Source: Lepidostoma basale (taxonomy: Eukaryota > Arthropoda > Insecta > Trichoptera > Lepidostomatidae). From it: a stretch of 64,000 nt of DNA. The position numbers and the translations under genes were made by a program. The notes below the pieces were generated by a model that was not told the origin of the DNA, ran no database searches, and saw only the letters and a list, made by a program, of their open reading frames with translations. This document shows, one piece after another, positions 31,663-42,729 of this stretch. Positions within the stretch are counted from its first letter, which is position 1. The number at the start of each line of letters is the position of its first letter. The DNA is taken from the NCBI GenBank assembly GCA_022606425.2, contig JAHDVF020000413.1, positions 62,001 to 126,000 on the forward strand, written 5' to 3'.

Positions 31663-31920
31663 GTGAGTTCTTGAAATTGATATCTTAAGCTCTTAAAATA
31701 GGGTTGTAGCATAGAAAGATAATGTTTAATAAAATACAAGTTGACCTACACAAATATCCTTCTTTGATCGTGCCAAAAACGTAAGTTCTTTGGGTTTTGG
31801 AATAGTGTTAACACTTTATTTTTAGAGCTAACACCAGAAATTTAATACAATGTTGTTAGAAATTATTCATAAATATCAAAACTGAGCAGAAATAGCTCGT
31901 TTTTTAAAGAAGGAATAGGC

Positions 31921-32451
31921 TTAACCCTTACTACTCCATTTTTCAAATATTGTTTGTCAGCTAACTCTATTTTGAATAATGTCAAAATATTTTTATTGAT
32001 AGGTAGTTACAAAAATAAAATCGTTAAAAAATCATTTGTAATGATTTATTCTTCAAATAACAAACAATTTACAAAAAACATTATGGACTGCTTATAGTTT
32101 TGCATAGTATGGTACTTTTTAAAACAATCTCCAGGATGGAGACCAGGTTTTCTGGAACAGGTCTCACAAAGCCACACTGTTTCCCGTCTTCCCCCTGGAA
32201 TCTTTCTGTTACTGCACACAGTACAGTCTTTAGAACCTTTGTCCAGTTTCGCAATGAAGTGGGGCTTGTACTCTAATCGCTCCTCTGCATGACGTATCAC
32301 GCCAAGTTCCATCCATTTTAGGTTATGTGAATTTGCAAGGATTATTTTATAGTAAAATCTAAACGGAAAACATGCCGCCAACCGACAACTGAGTTGTAGC
32401 GTACATATAGCGATGTCGGCTGGCATTCGACAAAGGAGTGGTAAGGGTTAA
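31921..32451 (-). mobile_element. Second short piggyBac-type element
   Basis: Flanked by TTAA (31921-31924 and 32448-32451) with ends CCCTTACTACTCC and GGAGTGGTAAGGG. The minus strand encodes the same tail: LGVIRHAEERLEYKPHFIAK, CTVCSNRKIPGGRRETVW, LCETCSRKPGLHPGDCFKKY, ending 32046. It is in the opposite orientation to the copy at 20727 and about 50 bases shorter. The Cys and His ligands are all kept. Confidence 0.9.
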
Positions 32452-32475
32452 ACACATATTACTTTGATCAGAAAG

Positions 32476-32772
32476 TTAGCGTTCTGTCCCGTAAACCACC
32501 ACCCGGACATTATGACCACTACTTTTTACGAGATAAACTTTGATTAACTGATGATGAATGTCAATAGGCGGAGTTCCTTTTGCGTGTAAAAAACGTACCA
32601 CAGCGCGAATTTCGCATCTGGCGGAAACAGCAATAGGAAGCTCCATCTTCGATGGCTGCCAGGCCGGCACTGAGCGGTGTACCATGGCGGGAGCGGCAGG
32701 GATAGAGAGTGGAGGAGTTGATGAGTCAGCCAGTGTTTTTCCCAGCGCACCAGCAGATTTTTCCCAGCGCAC
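32476..32772 (-). mobile_element. Mariner transposase N-terminal fragment
   Basis: Minus strand: WQPSKMELPIAVSARCEIRA, VVRFLHAKGTPPIDIHHQLI, KVY, then loss of similarity. This is the start of the helix-turn-helix DNA-binding region of mariner-type transposases (family knowledge). The catalytic part is absent. Confidence 0.65.
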
Positions 32773-33124
32773 CGCTAAACGTCGTCATCCTTCTTCGACC
32801 TCAGGCCTTCTCTATCTGCTATGATTAATCCTACGTCTCGTTAGATTACTTCCCTCTCCACAATCATCTCTTCATTTAACTTTAACCATAATTCTAATTC
32901 CCTCCAACTTCTCTCTTCTTCTCGGTCGTATTCCTCATGCACTCCAGCATGTCACCCGTCAGTCTCAGGCTGAGACCAGTCAGCTTCCTGATTTGATCGG
33001 ACTAGCGGCTAGGTGATCATTCTTGTGGTCGCTTTTCCTCCGCTTTGCCCATGATGATGAGCTTTTTAAGGTTGTTCCTGATCCCTCTAGGCTATGCGTT
33101 CAAAAGTTATTGAGTTTGTCCCTC

Positions 33125-33400
33125 CAACTTACTTACTTACTTAAACAGATGAAGTCATCCACTGCTGGACATAGACCTCCCCCATACTTTCTCCACATAT
33201 TTCTATATTGTGATTTCTGGATCCAGTCACCGGCAATTTTTCTTATATCATCTGACGATCGTGTGAGGAATCTCTTTTTGCTTATTCTATCTTCACGAGG
33301 TTTCCACATCACTACCCTTCTCGTCCATCTTTGGTCTACCAGTCTGGTATTATAACATGTCCCACAAATAACCATTTAAGCTTAGTCACCGTTTCGACGA
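33125..33400 (-). mobile_element. LINE family E fragment
   Basis: Minus strand: TRLVDQRWTRRVVMWKPRED, SSDDIRKIAGDWIQKSQYRN, MWRKYGGGLCPAVDDFI. C-terminal tail only. Confidence 0.65.
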
Positions 33401-33415
33401 CAAAATAAACTTCCT

Positions 33416-33800
33416 ATGTTACCTTCCCTATTCCACATATTAAATAAATTTCCTTCTTTCCCCCATCCTGCATTTTATCTCCTCCCTCCCTCCTGTGCCT
33501 CTTGCTGGGCATTATTTCTTTTTCATTCTTTCTCTAACATATGTTATTTATGTATCAATTGTGTATTTTCTTTTGCTGTTGTATTGCTATGTGTGTACGG
33601 CGGGACATCGAGGGAGAGTAGCGTAGCTTAGATGTGGTCTGGGTCCCCCTTGGTTGCAAATATACATATATTATTATTATTTTTTTTTACGTAAGTCCCG
33701 TATGGACGGGGGACGGGCCTAGGGAGTGCACGAGTGAAGCTGACGAAAGGCGCCGCTGCGCCTATAACAGCTTCGGGTAAGCGGAGGGAGCCCTCTATGG
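33416..33800 (+). repeat. Dispersed retroelement-like repeat
   Basis: Shares order and wording with 63545-63990 on the minus strand: CATCCTGCATTTTATCTCC, TAGATGTGGTCTGGGTCCCC, CCGTATGGACGGGGGACGGG, then GGCGCCGCTGCGCCTATAAC. The last part also matches 42590-42690 (minus). Three copies with different lengths suggest a 3'-anchored retroelement of unknown class. Confidence 0.6.
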
Positions 33801-33811
33801 CTCGGCCATAT

Positions 33812-33962
33812 ACCGTTCATTGTGTTCATTTTGTGGGTCCAGGTCTCCACTACGTAAAGTAAGATGGACCAAATATAGCACTTGAACATTCTCTGTTTCA
33901 ATTTGAAGTTGATGTTGTCATTGCAGAAGAATGGTCTCATATTATTCTATAGTCTCGCAATC
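33812..33962 (-). mobile_element. LINE family B fragment
   Basis: Minus strand: MRPFFCNDNINFKLKQRMFK, CYIWSILLYVVETW, matching the region at 8010-8095. Confidence 0.6.
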
Positions 33963-34412
33963 TCTATTCTGCAGCTCACTTATTTTTCGGGATCAATGTA
34001 ATATGTTATTACATTGCCAACAAATTTAAATGTGTGTACTTGCTGGCTATATACTGAACTAAGGAGATGGTCTTGAGGATGACTTGTGACATTTGATAAC
34101 ACCTTAGAAATACCAAACATGTCATAAAATATACTTAAACTTCTAGTGAATTGACTTTTATTATTCATTTTAACTATCTTAACAATGTGTTCCAATAAGT
34201 TTTTTATTTTATCAAAATTAATTAATTATTTTAATGACAAATAATTGCAACATTATTATTATTGGAATTTAATGTGTACATGTGAAATAATAACAGTATT
34301 TTAATAAAAATAAGTAATTAACATTTTTTATGTCTGCTATATCCAATTAATTTATTTAATTAGAATTTCGCTAAACAATGTATTCGATTTATAGTTTGCA
34401 TTTTTGATTAAT

Positions 34413-34424
34413 CGCGTCGACAAA
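34413..34424 (+). promoter_or_regulatory. Conserved leader block CGCGTCGACAAA before cassette 7
   Basis: Identical to the block before cassette 6. The upstream GTATTCGATTTATAGTTTGC is also the same, so the duplication copied the promoter region. Confidence 0.5.
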
Positions 34425-35008
34425 ATGGCCGCCGTGCACTGGTCGGTATCGCCCGTATATTACGCTTCTCGACTCGTTGGTATCGCTCCTTACTCTACCA
34501 TTGTCGAAGATAATAAGACTCATTGGAGAGTTACTAAGATTTCCGTTTTATATGTTGTTTTGATTATTATTTTTTTATTTATCGGTTTGATTCCGATATG
34601 CCAATTTATTGCGCGAGTTGATTTAGAAAACGGGCCCGAAAATTGGCTCGCATTATATTCAAATGGATTCAGAAGGATAAATTCGGTTTTAACTGCGTTT
34701 CTTTGCCCTTTTTGATCTCTGAAGAACAGATACTCGACGTGCGATTTCATGAATAGTTTGCGCGATTTCGATACAGATTTGAACAACTATGGAATGTTTG
34801 TCGACTATGGAAGAGGGTTCAGAATTAATTTGATGGTTTTCGGATGTATCTATTTCTTCTTAACAATCACAATGTTCTTGGATTTAGTTCTTTACGTCAT
34901 ACTGGGAACGAAGAAGTTTATCTTTTGGCTTTTCATTGTTTCGTTCATAACAGTATTTTATTTTTCCATAATACAGTTCTCGGCTTTTGTCCTGCTTTTG
35001 CACTCGAG
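34425..35008 (+). pseudogene. Gustatory receptor N-terminal exon, cassette 7, nonsense codon
   Basis: The exon matches cassette 6 over its full 584 bases, including start and donor (CTCGAG|GTGAGT). A TGA at 34713-34715 interrupts the second membrane segment: FLCPF, stop, SLKNR, where cassette 6 reads FLCILLSLKNR. The frame after the stop is the same, with no indel. Four of the eight bases at 34707-34714 differ from cassette 6 while neighbouring bases are identical, which looks like one complex mutation event. Elsewhere cassette 7 keeps consensus residues that cassette 6 has lost, so it stayed functional until recently. The transcript would encode only about 96 residues. Confidence 0.88.
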
Positions 35009-35114
35009 GTGAGTTCTTAAAATTGATATCCTAAGCTCTAGAAATAGGGTTGTATCATAGAAAGACAATGTATAATAGAATACAAGTTTAACTACACAAA
35101 TACTGATCGTGGTC

Positions 35115-35745
35115 AGTCTTCAAGGCATAAATATTCTTCTTCTTCTCCTTATAGACCTTTAGTCTGTTCCTGAAATCACGCTGGCCTCTCTTGGGAGGTT
35201 GACTCCCAACTATCTCTCCATCTCTTCGGCGGTCTTCCGGGGGACGGCAGCCGGCAGGAATCTGATGCGCCACAGCGTGTGGGATTCTGGTGGGATCCAT
35301 CCTCTGCACGTGCGCATTCCAGTATTTTATGCGTTGTCTGCCCCATCTCACGACATCCTCCACCTTGCAGATCTCGCGGATGGCCGTGTTCCTCACCCTA
35401 TCTCGAATAGTCCTTTCTGCTATCATCCTCAGCGTCCTCATCTCTGCCACCCGTACTTTAGCCTTCGTTCTTGTGGTATCCGCTCTGGTCTCAATACTAT
35501 ATGTCAGTATAGGACTTACGCAGGTTTTATATATTCTGACCTTACTGTCAATTCTCATATACTTGTTTTTCCATATTATATCCTTGAGACAATTTGATAC
35601 CGCCGAAGCCTTGTTGACTTGTCCTATTGTTTAACTGACAAGATCATTTTGACTGAGCAGATCCGCTCCCAGATATCTAAACTTAGCAACCTATTCCAGC
35701 ATTATGTCATTTATGGATAACCTGCATCCTAAGGGTTCTTTTGAG
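35115..35745 (-). mobile_element. LINE family C, 3' half
   Basis: Minus strand: DSKVRIYKTCVSPILTYSIE, KVRVAEMRTLRMIAERTIRD, RVRNTAIREICKVEDVVRWG and AHVQRMDPTRIPHAVAHQIP, PPEDRRRDGE. Open for 156 codons, the best family C copy. The 5' end runs on to about 35745 in a shifted frame. Confidence 0.75.
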
Positions 35746-36164
35746 AATGTCATGGTTTTTGTTTTTATATATTAGTGTGTAGTATCACACATATTAGTGT
35801 GAAACCAAAAAGGTGGCGCTTTTCGGGGTTATTTGAGCTTTGGAAGAGTGTGCAGATATTATTGATATTGGAAATTGCCTTCATTGCTCGCACTTGAATA
35901 TCAGATATCTATTATAAACTATGCGAACATCGGAAAGGTCCCAACATTGACGCTTTCGAGATCAGTTTATTTCCTCAAAAGATATTACAAACAACAATTA
36001 TTGTTTACGGCATCTATTGAGAACAGGTAAAACGTAAAAAATTATATAATACCAGGAACGCACGAGAGATGGTTCGACACTAGGAATACATTATACTGTC
36101 CAAAGTCAAAAATATTTCTCTTCTGAATGTACTTTCACGAATATGAAAGACGTCGATCTCCGAA

Positions 36165-36430
36165 ACGATCATGTTCAGCAGTTCGATTGCTCCCCCCACC
36201 AGCATCACAGAGGCAGGTTGGTTCTGCATGCTGGAAGATAAAACAGTCTGTGCTGACGCTGCCGAAGATAACAATCCGGAACATAAAGACGGATAGCCTC
36301 CAAGATAACGCATTTCTCAAAGAATTCCCTGATAAATCTGAAGAAATAGGTAAGTGTGTACCTATCTCTTCTTATCTGCAAACTATTGGTCCCCAGCATG
36401 CCCAAGAGGAATGCAGTGGGATAAAGCCAC
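36165..36430 (+). repeat. Dispersed repeat with weak coding signal
   Basis: Encodes PASQRQVGSACWKIKQSVLT and SEEIGKCVPISSYLQTIGPQ, HAQEECSG. The same peptide wording occurs antisense at 40020-40250, so this is a mobile sequence rather than a gene. No diagnostic domain. Confidence 0.55.
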
Positions 36431-36637
36431 GGATAGCTACCAAACTCTCTCATGTAGAGATATCTCAGAAATCTTTTCTGAACCCTCTAACATGAGCGAG
36501 TATCTCGCCTCGTGGGGACTCCATATCACCGAACCACACTCGAGCCGACTCCGGACCACTGAGTTATACAAAATTCGCAAAACATAGGGATTTCTGAAAA
36601 CTCTACCAGTTCAGAGAATAAATCCCACCATTTTCAG

Positions 36638-37050
36638 TGCAACTCCAGATATTCTCTCGATATGAGCATGGAAATGCGATGCGGTGCTGGCGAGGAATTC
36701 TGGGTATACCCTGGACGGCAAGAAGAACAAACCAGTCAATCATTGACCAGCTGGGTATCAAGGCAAGACTCTGGCGGGTGTGCTCTCAAAAAGTGTTGAA
36801 ATATTTTGGACACATAGCCCGGAGCGATCAGGACAACCTTGAAAAGCTCATCATCATTGGCAAAGTGGAGAGAAGGCGACCACAAGGACGACCATCGATC
36901 CGCAGGTCCGATCAAATTAGGGATCCGACTGGTCTCTCATTATCTGCAGCCTGGAGACTGGCGGGAGACAGGAGCACATGGCGTGTCATGGTCAATAGTT
37001 TACAGGATTGACACGACCCTCAGTCATGAGGAATACGACTGAGAAGAAGA
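36638..37050 (+). mobile_element. LINE C-terminal fragment, another family
   Basis: Open for 124 codons: MRCWRGILGIPWTARRTNQS, KVLKYFGHIARSDQDNLEKL, KVERRRPQGRPSIRRSDQI, AAWRLAGDRSTWRVMV. Ends GAAGAAGA. Single copy in the window. Confidence 0.7.
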
Positions 37051-37059
37051 TTATTAACT

Positions 37060-37462
37060 AATTTACCATCGCGCTGTCTCTCGAAGACGTAGTCTAGGTA
37101 TATTCTAAAACACTTCTCTCCGTCCTCAACATTAATACATCGTGTTGAGCACGCTCGTCGATTTCTCTGACTCAGGACATGACTGAACAAATAGCCATAT
37201 AGATCAGTACTTCAAGGGCACCCAGAATAATCCAATGGAGACATTGGACAAGAAAGCTTGAGTGTTGAGAGACCACCTAAAATATGAACCTTAGCCCGGA
37301 TAGCCGGGAAGACCTGGATGAAGATGAAGGGACTAAGCAGTACAAACAAGTCGATGTGCGTGTATGAATGTGGAGGAATAAAGTGATTTATCTGGATAGA
37401 GTAGTGTGGCGATCCATTCTCTCCGTCTACCTCTTTACAGTAATGGTTTGTTGTTGTTGTCG
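37060..37462. mobile_element. Two opposed LINE family A scraps
   Basis: 37060-37190 is antisense and degenerate. 37345-37462 is sense and ends with a GTT repeat. Unrecognised sequence lies between. Confidence 0.5.
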
Positions 37463-37467
37463 AAACA

Positions 37468-37830
37468 CTCTTCTTCTTCTTCCTCAGCCTATTCCCGTCC
37501 ACTCCTGGACAAAGGCCTCCTCCATTTGCTTCCATGTCATTCTGTTCTGTGCAAACTGCATCCAGGTTATTCCGACGTGTCTGTTCAGATCATCCTTCCA
37601 CCGTAGTTGCGGTCGCCCTGCACTTCTCTTCGCCGTCCACGGTCTCCAAGTCAGCAGTCTTCTTGTCCACTTTTCATCTGAGCTTCTGGCTACGTGACCT
37701 GCCCATTGCCATTTTAGAGTCGACACCCGGTGAATGATGTGAGTGACCTTTGTTTTTTCTCTCACCATATCGTTTCTGACTCTGTCTCTTAGGCTTATTC
37801 CTAACATCGCTCTTTCCATCGCTCTTTGGG
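37468..37830 (-). mobile_element. LINE family D 3' end
   Basis: Minus strand: AMERAMLGISLRDRVRNDMV, THIIHRVSTLKWQWAGHVAR, RSAGRPQLRWKDDLNRHVGI, EAFVQEWTGIG. Open for 147 codons including upstream sequence. Confidence 0.8.
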
Positions 37831-37913
37831 ACACTCTATAATGTTTTAATTTGACTTGTATTATGATAATTAACTGTTTTTGTATCTGACCTGGATGAGG
37901 TAGGCACCAAACA

Positions 37914-38055
37914 GGAGAGCACTGCAATGAGGATGTTGGGCTTCATCATCCGGACCGGAAGAGTTTCCAGGTATCCTTATGTGCTCAGAGTCCTATACAA
38001 CGCATTGGTTCGGAGCAAACTCGAAAGTGGTTCTGTGATATGGAGTCCAGGAGGC
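37914..38055 (+). mobile_element. Jockey-like LINE fragment
   Basis: Encodes MRMLGFIIRTGRVSRYPYVL, LYNALVRSKLESGSVIW, homologous to 11400-11540. Confidence 0.6.
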
Positions 38056-38254
38056 AAATACTCTTAATTCTGGAGAGTATCCTGTCTTCCTAATGTTTGA
38101 ACCATCTCTCATGCGTTTCTGGTAGTATACTATACACAATATATTATTTTACCTGTTCTCAATAGATGCCTTAAAATTTTATTTTGTAATGTATATTAAT
38201 GAAATTAACTGATTAGATTTGATTTGAGAGTTGAGAAAAGAATGCTGAAAAATA

Positions 38255-38380
38255 AGCAGAAGATGTAAGAAGTCGATGTGCGTGTATGGATATGAAGGAA
38301 TATAGTGGTTTATCTGGATAGAGTAGTGTAGCGGTCGGTTCTCTCTGTCTACCCCTTCAGCGTGATGGTTTGTTGTTTTT
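38255..38380 (+). mobile_element. LINE family A scrap
   Basis: Short sense 3' end, degenerate, ending TTCAGCGTGATGGTTTGTTG. Confidence 0.5.
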
Positions 38381-38799
38381 GTGGTCAAAAAACTCTTAAA
38401 AATATTAATTTGTGATAATTTATTGCATTACGATAATTAATTATTTTGCTTTTAATGCCAATCACAAATGGCAGTTTAATAAATATTAAATTATTTTGAA
38501 TATGGAAATCAATTCTTCATTCTTAATTCGTTCTTTTGCTTTGTAACCAACCGTATTGAACACGTTTAAATATTAAAAGATCCTTTTAAGGCCTACAGAC
38601 AAAGAATTAAATTTAGACACCTCTGGACACCTCCAGCCACCACAAGCGCCCAAAATCGATTAACCTTCAGAGAAACATTCAACGTATTAACCAACAACCC
38701 ACCTTTCCAACAATGTTCCATCAGGCGTAAGAGGAATAGCCACAAGAGCTCTGTAAGCCAGAAGATCCAAGTCCAAGAGACTAAATTCCGCTTTGCGTT

Positions 38800-39413
38800 T
38801 TGGCTATCCATTGTGTCAAAAAAATGTCTAAAGTGCCCTCAATATACTGGTCAATATCACCAATATATAATATCTCTCGAGTTTTTGGTATCGCTCCTTA
38901 CTCTTTGATAACAGAATCGAATATCACGCGATTCAGTGTATCTAAATTTGCAAATGCGTACACAATTTTCATCATTTTTATTTCATCTTTCGGTTTCGTG
39001 TTCGATCAGAGAAAAATGGTCATGAACACCGAAATTCATGAAAATATAATAGCGCTTTACTCCACATTGTTCAGGAGAATTGGTGGAATTGTAACAGCAT
39101 TCTCATTTATTATCTTGTCTCTAAAAAACAGGCACAAGTTTTGTCATTTCTTTAACAGTCTCCGGGATTTTGATGATACTTTGAAATCTAGAGGGATCAT
39201 TGTTGAATATAACAAATCGTATAGATTGAATTTGATTTCAGTTTGTGTGGTCTATTCTATTTTGATATTTTATCTATTGGTAGACTTCATTTGCTATGTG
39301 GCTATATTTCAATATACGAAATTCACATTTTGGATCCTCCTTCTCTTCGCGTGTTTAATCATTTCTGCGACAGTTGTGTATATTAATTTGCTCGTTCTAA
39401 TGATATATTCAAG
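38800..39413 (+). CDS. Gustatory receptor N-terminal exon, cassette 8
   Basis: 204 codons plus two bases from ATG at 38800, or 196 from the ATG at 38824 (AAAATGTCTAAAGTG), which better matches the usual start position. SIYWSISPIYNISRVFGIAP, YSLITESNITRFSVSKFA, segments 1-4, LSLKNRHKFC, SLRDFDDTLKSRGI, ending LVLMIYSR with donor TCAAG|GTAAGT in phase 2. Closest to the broken cassette 4 (shared VPSIYW or VAPIYW, KFC or KSC, DDTLKS). Open and with a strong donor, so it appears to be the living member of that pair. Confidence 0.86.
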
Positions 39414-39564
39414 GTAAGTGATAGATTATTATTCAAACATTAATGCACGCTGGAGTGGCGACCTAAAACCGGCCACAGAAACCCGGGCAGACTACAAGCA
39501 AGATGGTCTGATGACATATAAAGAGTGGCAGGAGGTCAATAGCACAGAGTGGTGAGGGATAGAG

Positions 39565-40015
39565 AGTTAAAAAACTAACTAACTAACCAACCATCACGCC
39601 ATTTCCCCGGAGAGGTAGGCAGAGAGGATGGATCGCCACAATGCTCTGTCCTGGCATACCTCTCGGGCTTTCGCTACATTCGTACATCGTACCATGCACG
39701 CACGTCGATTATTTCGACTTCGAATGTGGCCGCCTTTTAGTAATTGATTAATTTCCTCGGTCGTCCTCACGTTGCTTGTGTACAACTTTTTAACCATTCT
39801 TCTCTCATCCATTCGTTCCATATGTCCAAACCATCTCAAGGATCCTTTTTTTAATTTTATCCACGATGCAGTCATCTGCCTTACATTTCTCTCTTATTTC
39901 ATCGTTCGGTATTTTATCATATAACGTTTTCCCGCACATTCTTCTTAGTGATCTAATTTCTACGGCGTTTATCCTGCTTTCATCCTTCTTTTGCCAGCTC
40001 TTTCGTGACATTTTT
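39565..40015 (-). mobile_element. LINE family A 3' fragment
   Basis: Minus strand: INAVEIRSLRRMCGKTLYDK, KKGSLRWFGHMERMDERRMV, RACMVRCTNVAKAREVCQDR, ending at the CTAA repeat near 39575. One small shift. Confidence 0.7.
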
Positions 40016-40019
40016 AACT

Positions 40020-40250
40020 TTCTACTATATATCCTACCGCATTCCTCTTGGGCATGCTGGGGACCAATAGACTGCAGGTGAAGATAGATGGGTTCACAAT
40101 TACCCATTTCTTCAGACTCATTTTTGAAGGGTGTCCATTTTAAATTCCGGACGGCTATCTTTGACAGCGTCAGCCCAGACTGTTTTATCTCCCAACTTGC
40201 AGAACCAACCTGCCTCTGTGATGCCGGTGTGGAGAGCAAAGAAACTGCTG
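40020..40250 (-). repeat. Second copy of the 36165 repeat
   Basis: Minus strand encodes PASQRQVGSASWEIKQSGLT and LQSIGPQHAQEECG, aligning with 36165-36430. It joins a family A LINE directly at about 40015. Confidence 0.55.
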
Positions 40251-40404
40251 AACATGATCAATTTTTCATATTCAAAAAGAAAATACTCCAAATATATTAA
40301 AGTACTCAACCTCATTAACGTCGTACTTGTGTTACTACGTGTATGTCGATACTTTCTTCCAAAAAAGGTACTTTTTTTGTATATTTGTAATGTCTATTTG
40401 GTTT

Positions 40405-40480
40405 GACGATCTTCGTGGCAGAGTGGCAAAAGCCATGACTGTCACACCAAAGGTACAGGGTTCGATTTCCGGCGATGGCT
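40405..40480 (+). mobile_element. tRNA-derived SINE head
   Basis: GACGATCTTCGTGGCAGAGT (A-box-like TGGCAGAGTGG) and GGTTCGATTTCCGGCG (B box GGTTCGATT) are spaced as in a tRNA. It matches the antisense copy at 54318-54392, but the body after it differs. Confidence 0.65.
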
Positions 40481-40584
40481 TTCTAATTATTACATTGTCT
40501 TTAGTCTGTTGTAGGTTCATAATAAAATGGCAATAGATTATCTACCTATCACCTACCTTATGATCCTTGATGACATTATAATCA

Positions 40585-41060
40585 AAACTAACTAACTAAC
40601 TAACCATCACGCCGTCTCCCTGAAGGGGTAGGCAGAAAGAATGCACTGCCACACTTTTCTTTCCTGACATATTTCTCTCGCTTCCTCAACATTCATACAT
40701 CGAGTCATGCACGCGCGTCGATTTCTCTGACTCCTCACATGGCCGACATTCAATATTTGATTTATTTGATCGTGCCACGTGTTCCTCTATTTCTGGTTCC
40801 ATTTACATCATTAACATATAAGTTTTTTACCATTCTTTCTTCATTTATTCTTTCCATATGTCCAAACCATCTTAATGATCCTTTCATTATTTTGTTCATG
40901 ACACTATCATTCGCACCGCATTCACTTCTTATATTTTCATTCGAAACTCTATCATACACAGAGTATCCACACATTCGTCTAAGAGATCTCATTTCTACTG
41001 CATTTATTCTACTTTCATCCTTCTTTTGCCAGTTCCATGCTTCGCTTCCATACATTATAA
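40585..41060 (-). mobile_element. LINE family A 3' fragment
   Basis: Minus strand: YGSEAWNWQKKDESRINAVE, GYSVYDRVSNENIRSECGAN, SLRWFGHMERINEER, with a deletion after NGTRNRGT. The CTAA repeat end is at 40588. Very close to 27748-28260. Confidence 0.75.
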
Positions 41061-41345
41061 TCAATATAATAGCTAAAACCAATTTTTATACAGTAATTAA
41101 GTTTAAACGACATGTTTTATACGAGAAGAAAAACAGAGAAAAAAAAATGACTTAATCCACAGAAAAAAAAATTACTTTCAAAGGCATATAAAAACAATAA
41201 ATACATTATAGAAATTTGTTTTTAAATGCCTATTGCTTTAATTAATTAAGCAAAATTATTATTTATCGATTATTTTAAGACAACATGAAACTTTATCATG
41301 CAAGTAAAATTAACATAGCATTCGATAATAAATTACAGATAGACG

Positions 41346-41932
41346 ATGTCACTGTTTTATCAGTCAATTCTACCAGTTCATCGCGTTTGTCGACTTTTTG
41401 GTATCGCTCCTTACTGCATCTGTGTCGAATGCGATACCGCGCACTTAAAAGCGACGAAAGCGTCATTTTTCTACTCGATTTTTATCGCTTTTCTTTCGTT
41501 GACTTGCTTCGCGGTTGTTGTGTTGTTTGTTGGACTTTTCGATGTGGGAAACGAACGCGAAAATTTTATAGAGAAATATTCTACACTTTGTAGAAGAATG
41601 ATTTTGATTGGTTTAGAGTTTCAATGTATTATTCAGGCGCTAATTAATAGGCGTAAAATGATTATTTTTATAAATGGAATGCGAGATTTTGATGTTCTAA
41701 TGAATTTCAACGGTTTGTTTGTTAACTATAAAAAATCTTACAATTTTAATTTACTTTGTATGTTTTCCGTATATGTTTTACTGCTTTTATTTCTTACGGT
41801 GGAATTTGTATTTTATGCATTAGTTTTACGTAAAAAAAAGATGCTTTTTTTGTTAATTATTATGTTTTCAGTTTGTGTTTTTTCTTCAACGATTATTGAA
41901 TTTTCGGCTTATGTTATTATGATTAATACAAG
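41346..41932 (+). CDS. Gustatory receptor N-terminal exon, cassette 9
   Basis: 195 codons plus two bases, donor ACAAG|GTAAGA, phase 2. MSLFYQSILPVHRVCRLFG, IAPYCICVECDTAHLKATKA. After segment 1, VGLFDVGNERENFIEKYSTL, and after segment 2, ALINRRKMIIFINGMRDFD in place of the usual LKNR.xTC. It ends IMINTR. Groups with cassette 10 only. No family A-type leader block precedes it. The ATG is the first in frame after a stop, and the aligned start of cassette 10 supports it. Open. Confidence 0.87.
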
Positions 41933-42049
41933 GTAAGAATAAATTCGTTTTTATTTATTTTCAATGTGAATATTTATTGTAGGGTAGGTAACATACAATG
42001 ATTTTTAACACATATACAAATTAACAAACATACAGTGAACTCTTCTTCT

Positions 42050-42590
42050 TCTTTGCTAGCCTTCTTCCCTCCACTGCTGGATATAGGCCTCTTCCAATTT
42101 CTTCCACACGTCTCTATCCTGCCCCCTTTGTATCCAAGATTTTCCAACCCTTTTGACAATATCATCGGTCCATCTCATCGGTAGCCTTCCGACACTTCGC
42201 CTATTTGCCCATGGTCTCCAACTGAGTATCCTGGGTGTCCATCTGTTGCCAGCCTGTCTAGCCTCTTAGGCCTCTTCCAATTTCTTCCACTCGTCTCTAT
42301 CCTGCCCCCTTTGTATCCAAGATTTTCCAACCTTTTTGACAATATCATCGGTCCATCTCATCGGTGACCTTCCGACACTTCGCCTATTTGCCCATGGTCT
42401 CCAACTGAGTATCCTGGGTGCCCATCTGTTGCCATCCTGTCTAGCCAAGTGTCCAGCCCATTGCCATTTCAATTTTGCCACTCGGTCCATGACGTCAGCA
42501 ACCCTGGTGCGGCGTCTGCTCGCAAGCTCACACCAAGTATCTGTCTTTCCATGGACAGTTAACTTAAGACATTGAAAGTTACCCACCGCT
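42050..42590 (-). mobile_element. LINE family F 3' end with internal 183-base duplication
   Basis: Minus strand: RRRTRVADVMDRVAKLKWQW, AGHLARQDGNRWAPRILSWR, RRSVGRSPMRWTDDIVKKVG, KSWIQRGQDRDEWKKLEEA, then the same segment again. AGGCCTCTTCCAATTTCTTC starts at 42085 and again at 42268, a tandem duplication of 183 bases. Ends with a GAAGAAGAAG tail near 42055. Confidence 0.75.
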
Positions 42591-42690
42591 TACCCGAAGC
42601 TGTTATAGGACGCAGCGACGCCCTTTTGTCAGCTTTTCTCATACAATTCCATGGCCCGCCCCCCATCCGCGCGGGACTTAAGTTAACTGG
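42591..42690 (-). repeat. Short copy of the 33416 repeat
   Basis: Antisense match to the end of 33416-33800 (TTACCCGAAGCTGTTATAGG, GCGACGCCCTTTTGTC). About 100 bases. Confidence 0.5.
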
Positions 42691-42729
42691 GTATTGCTTT
42701 AATGACGTACAACGAAAAACATAATAACA

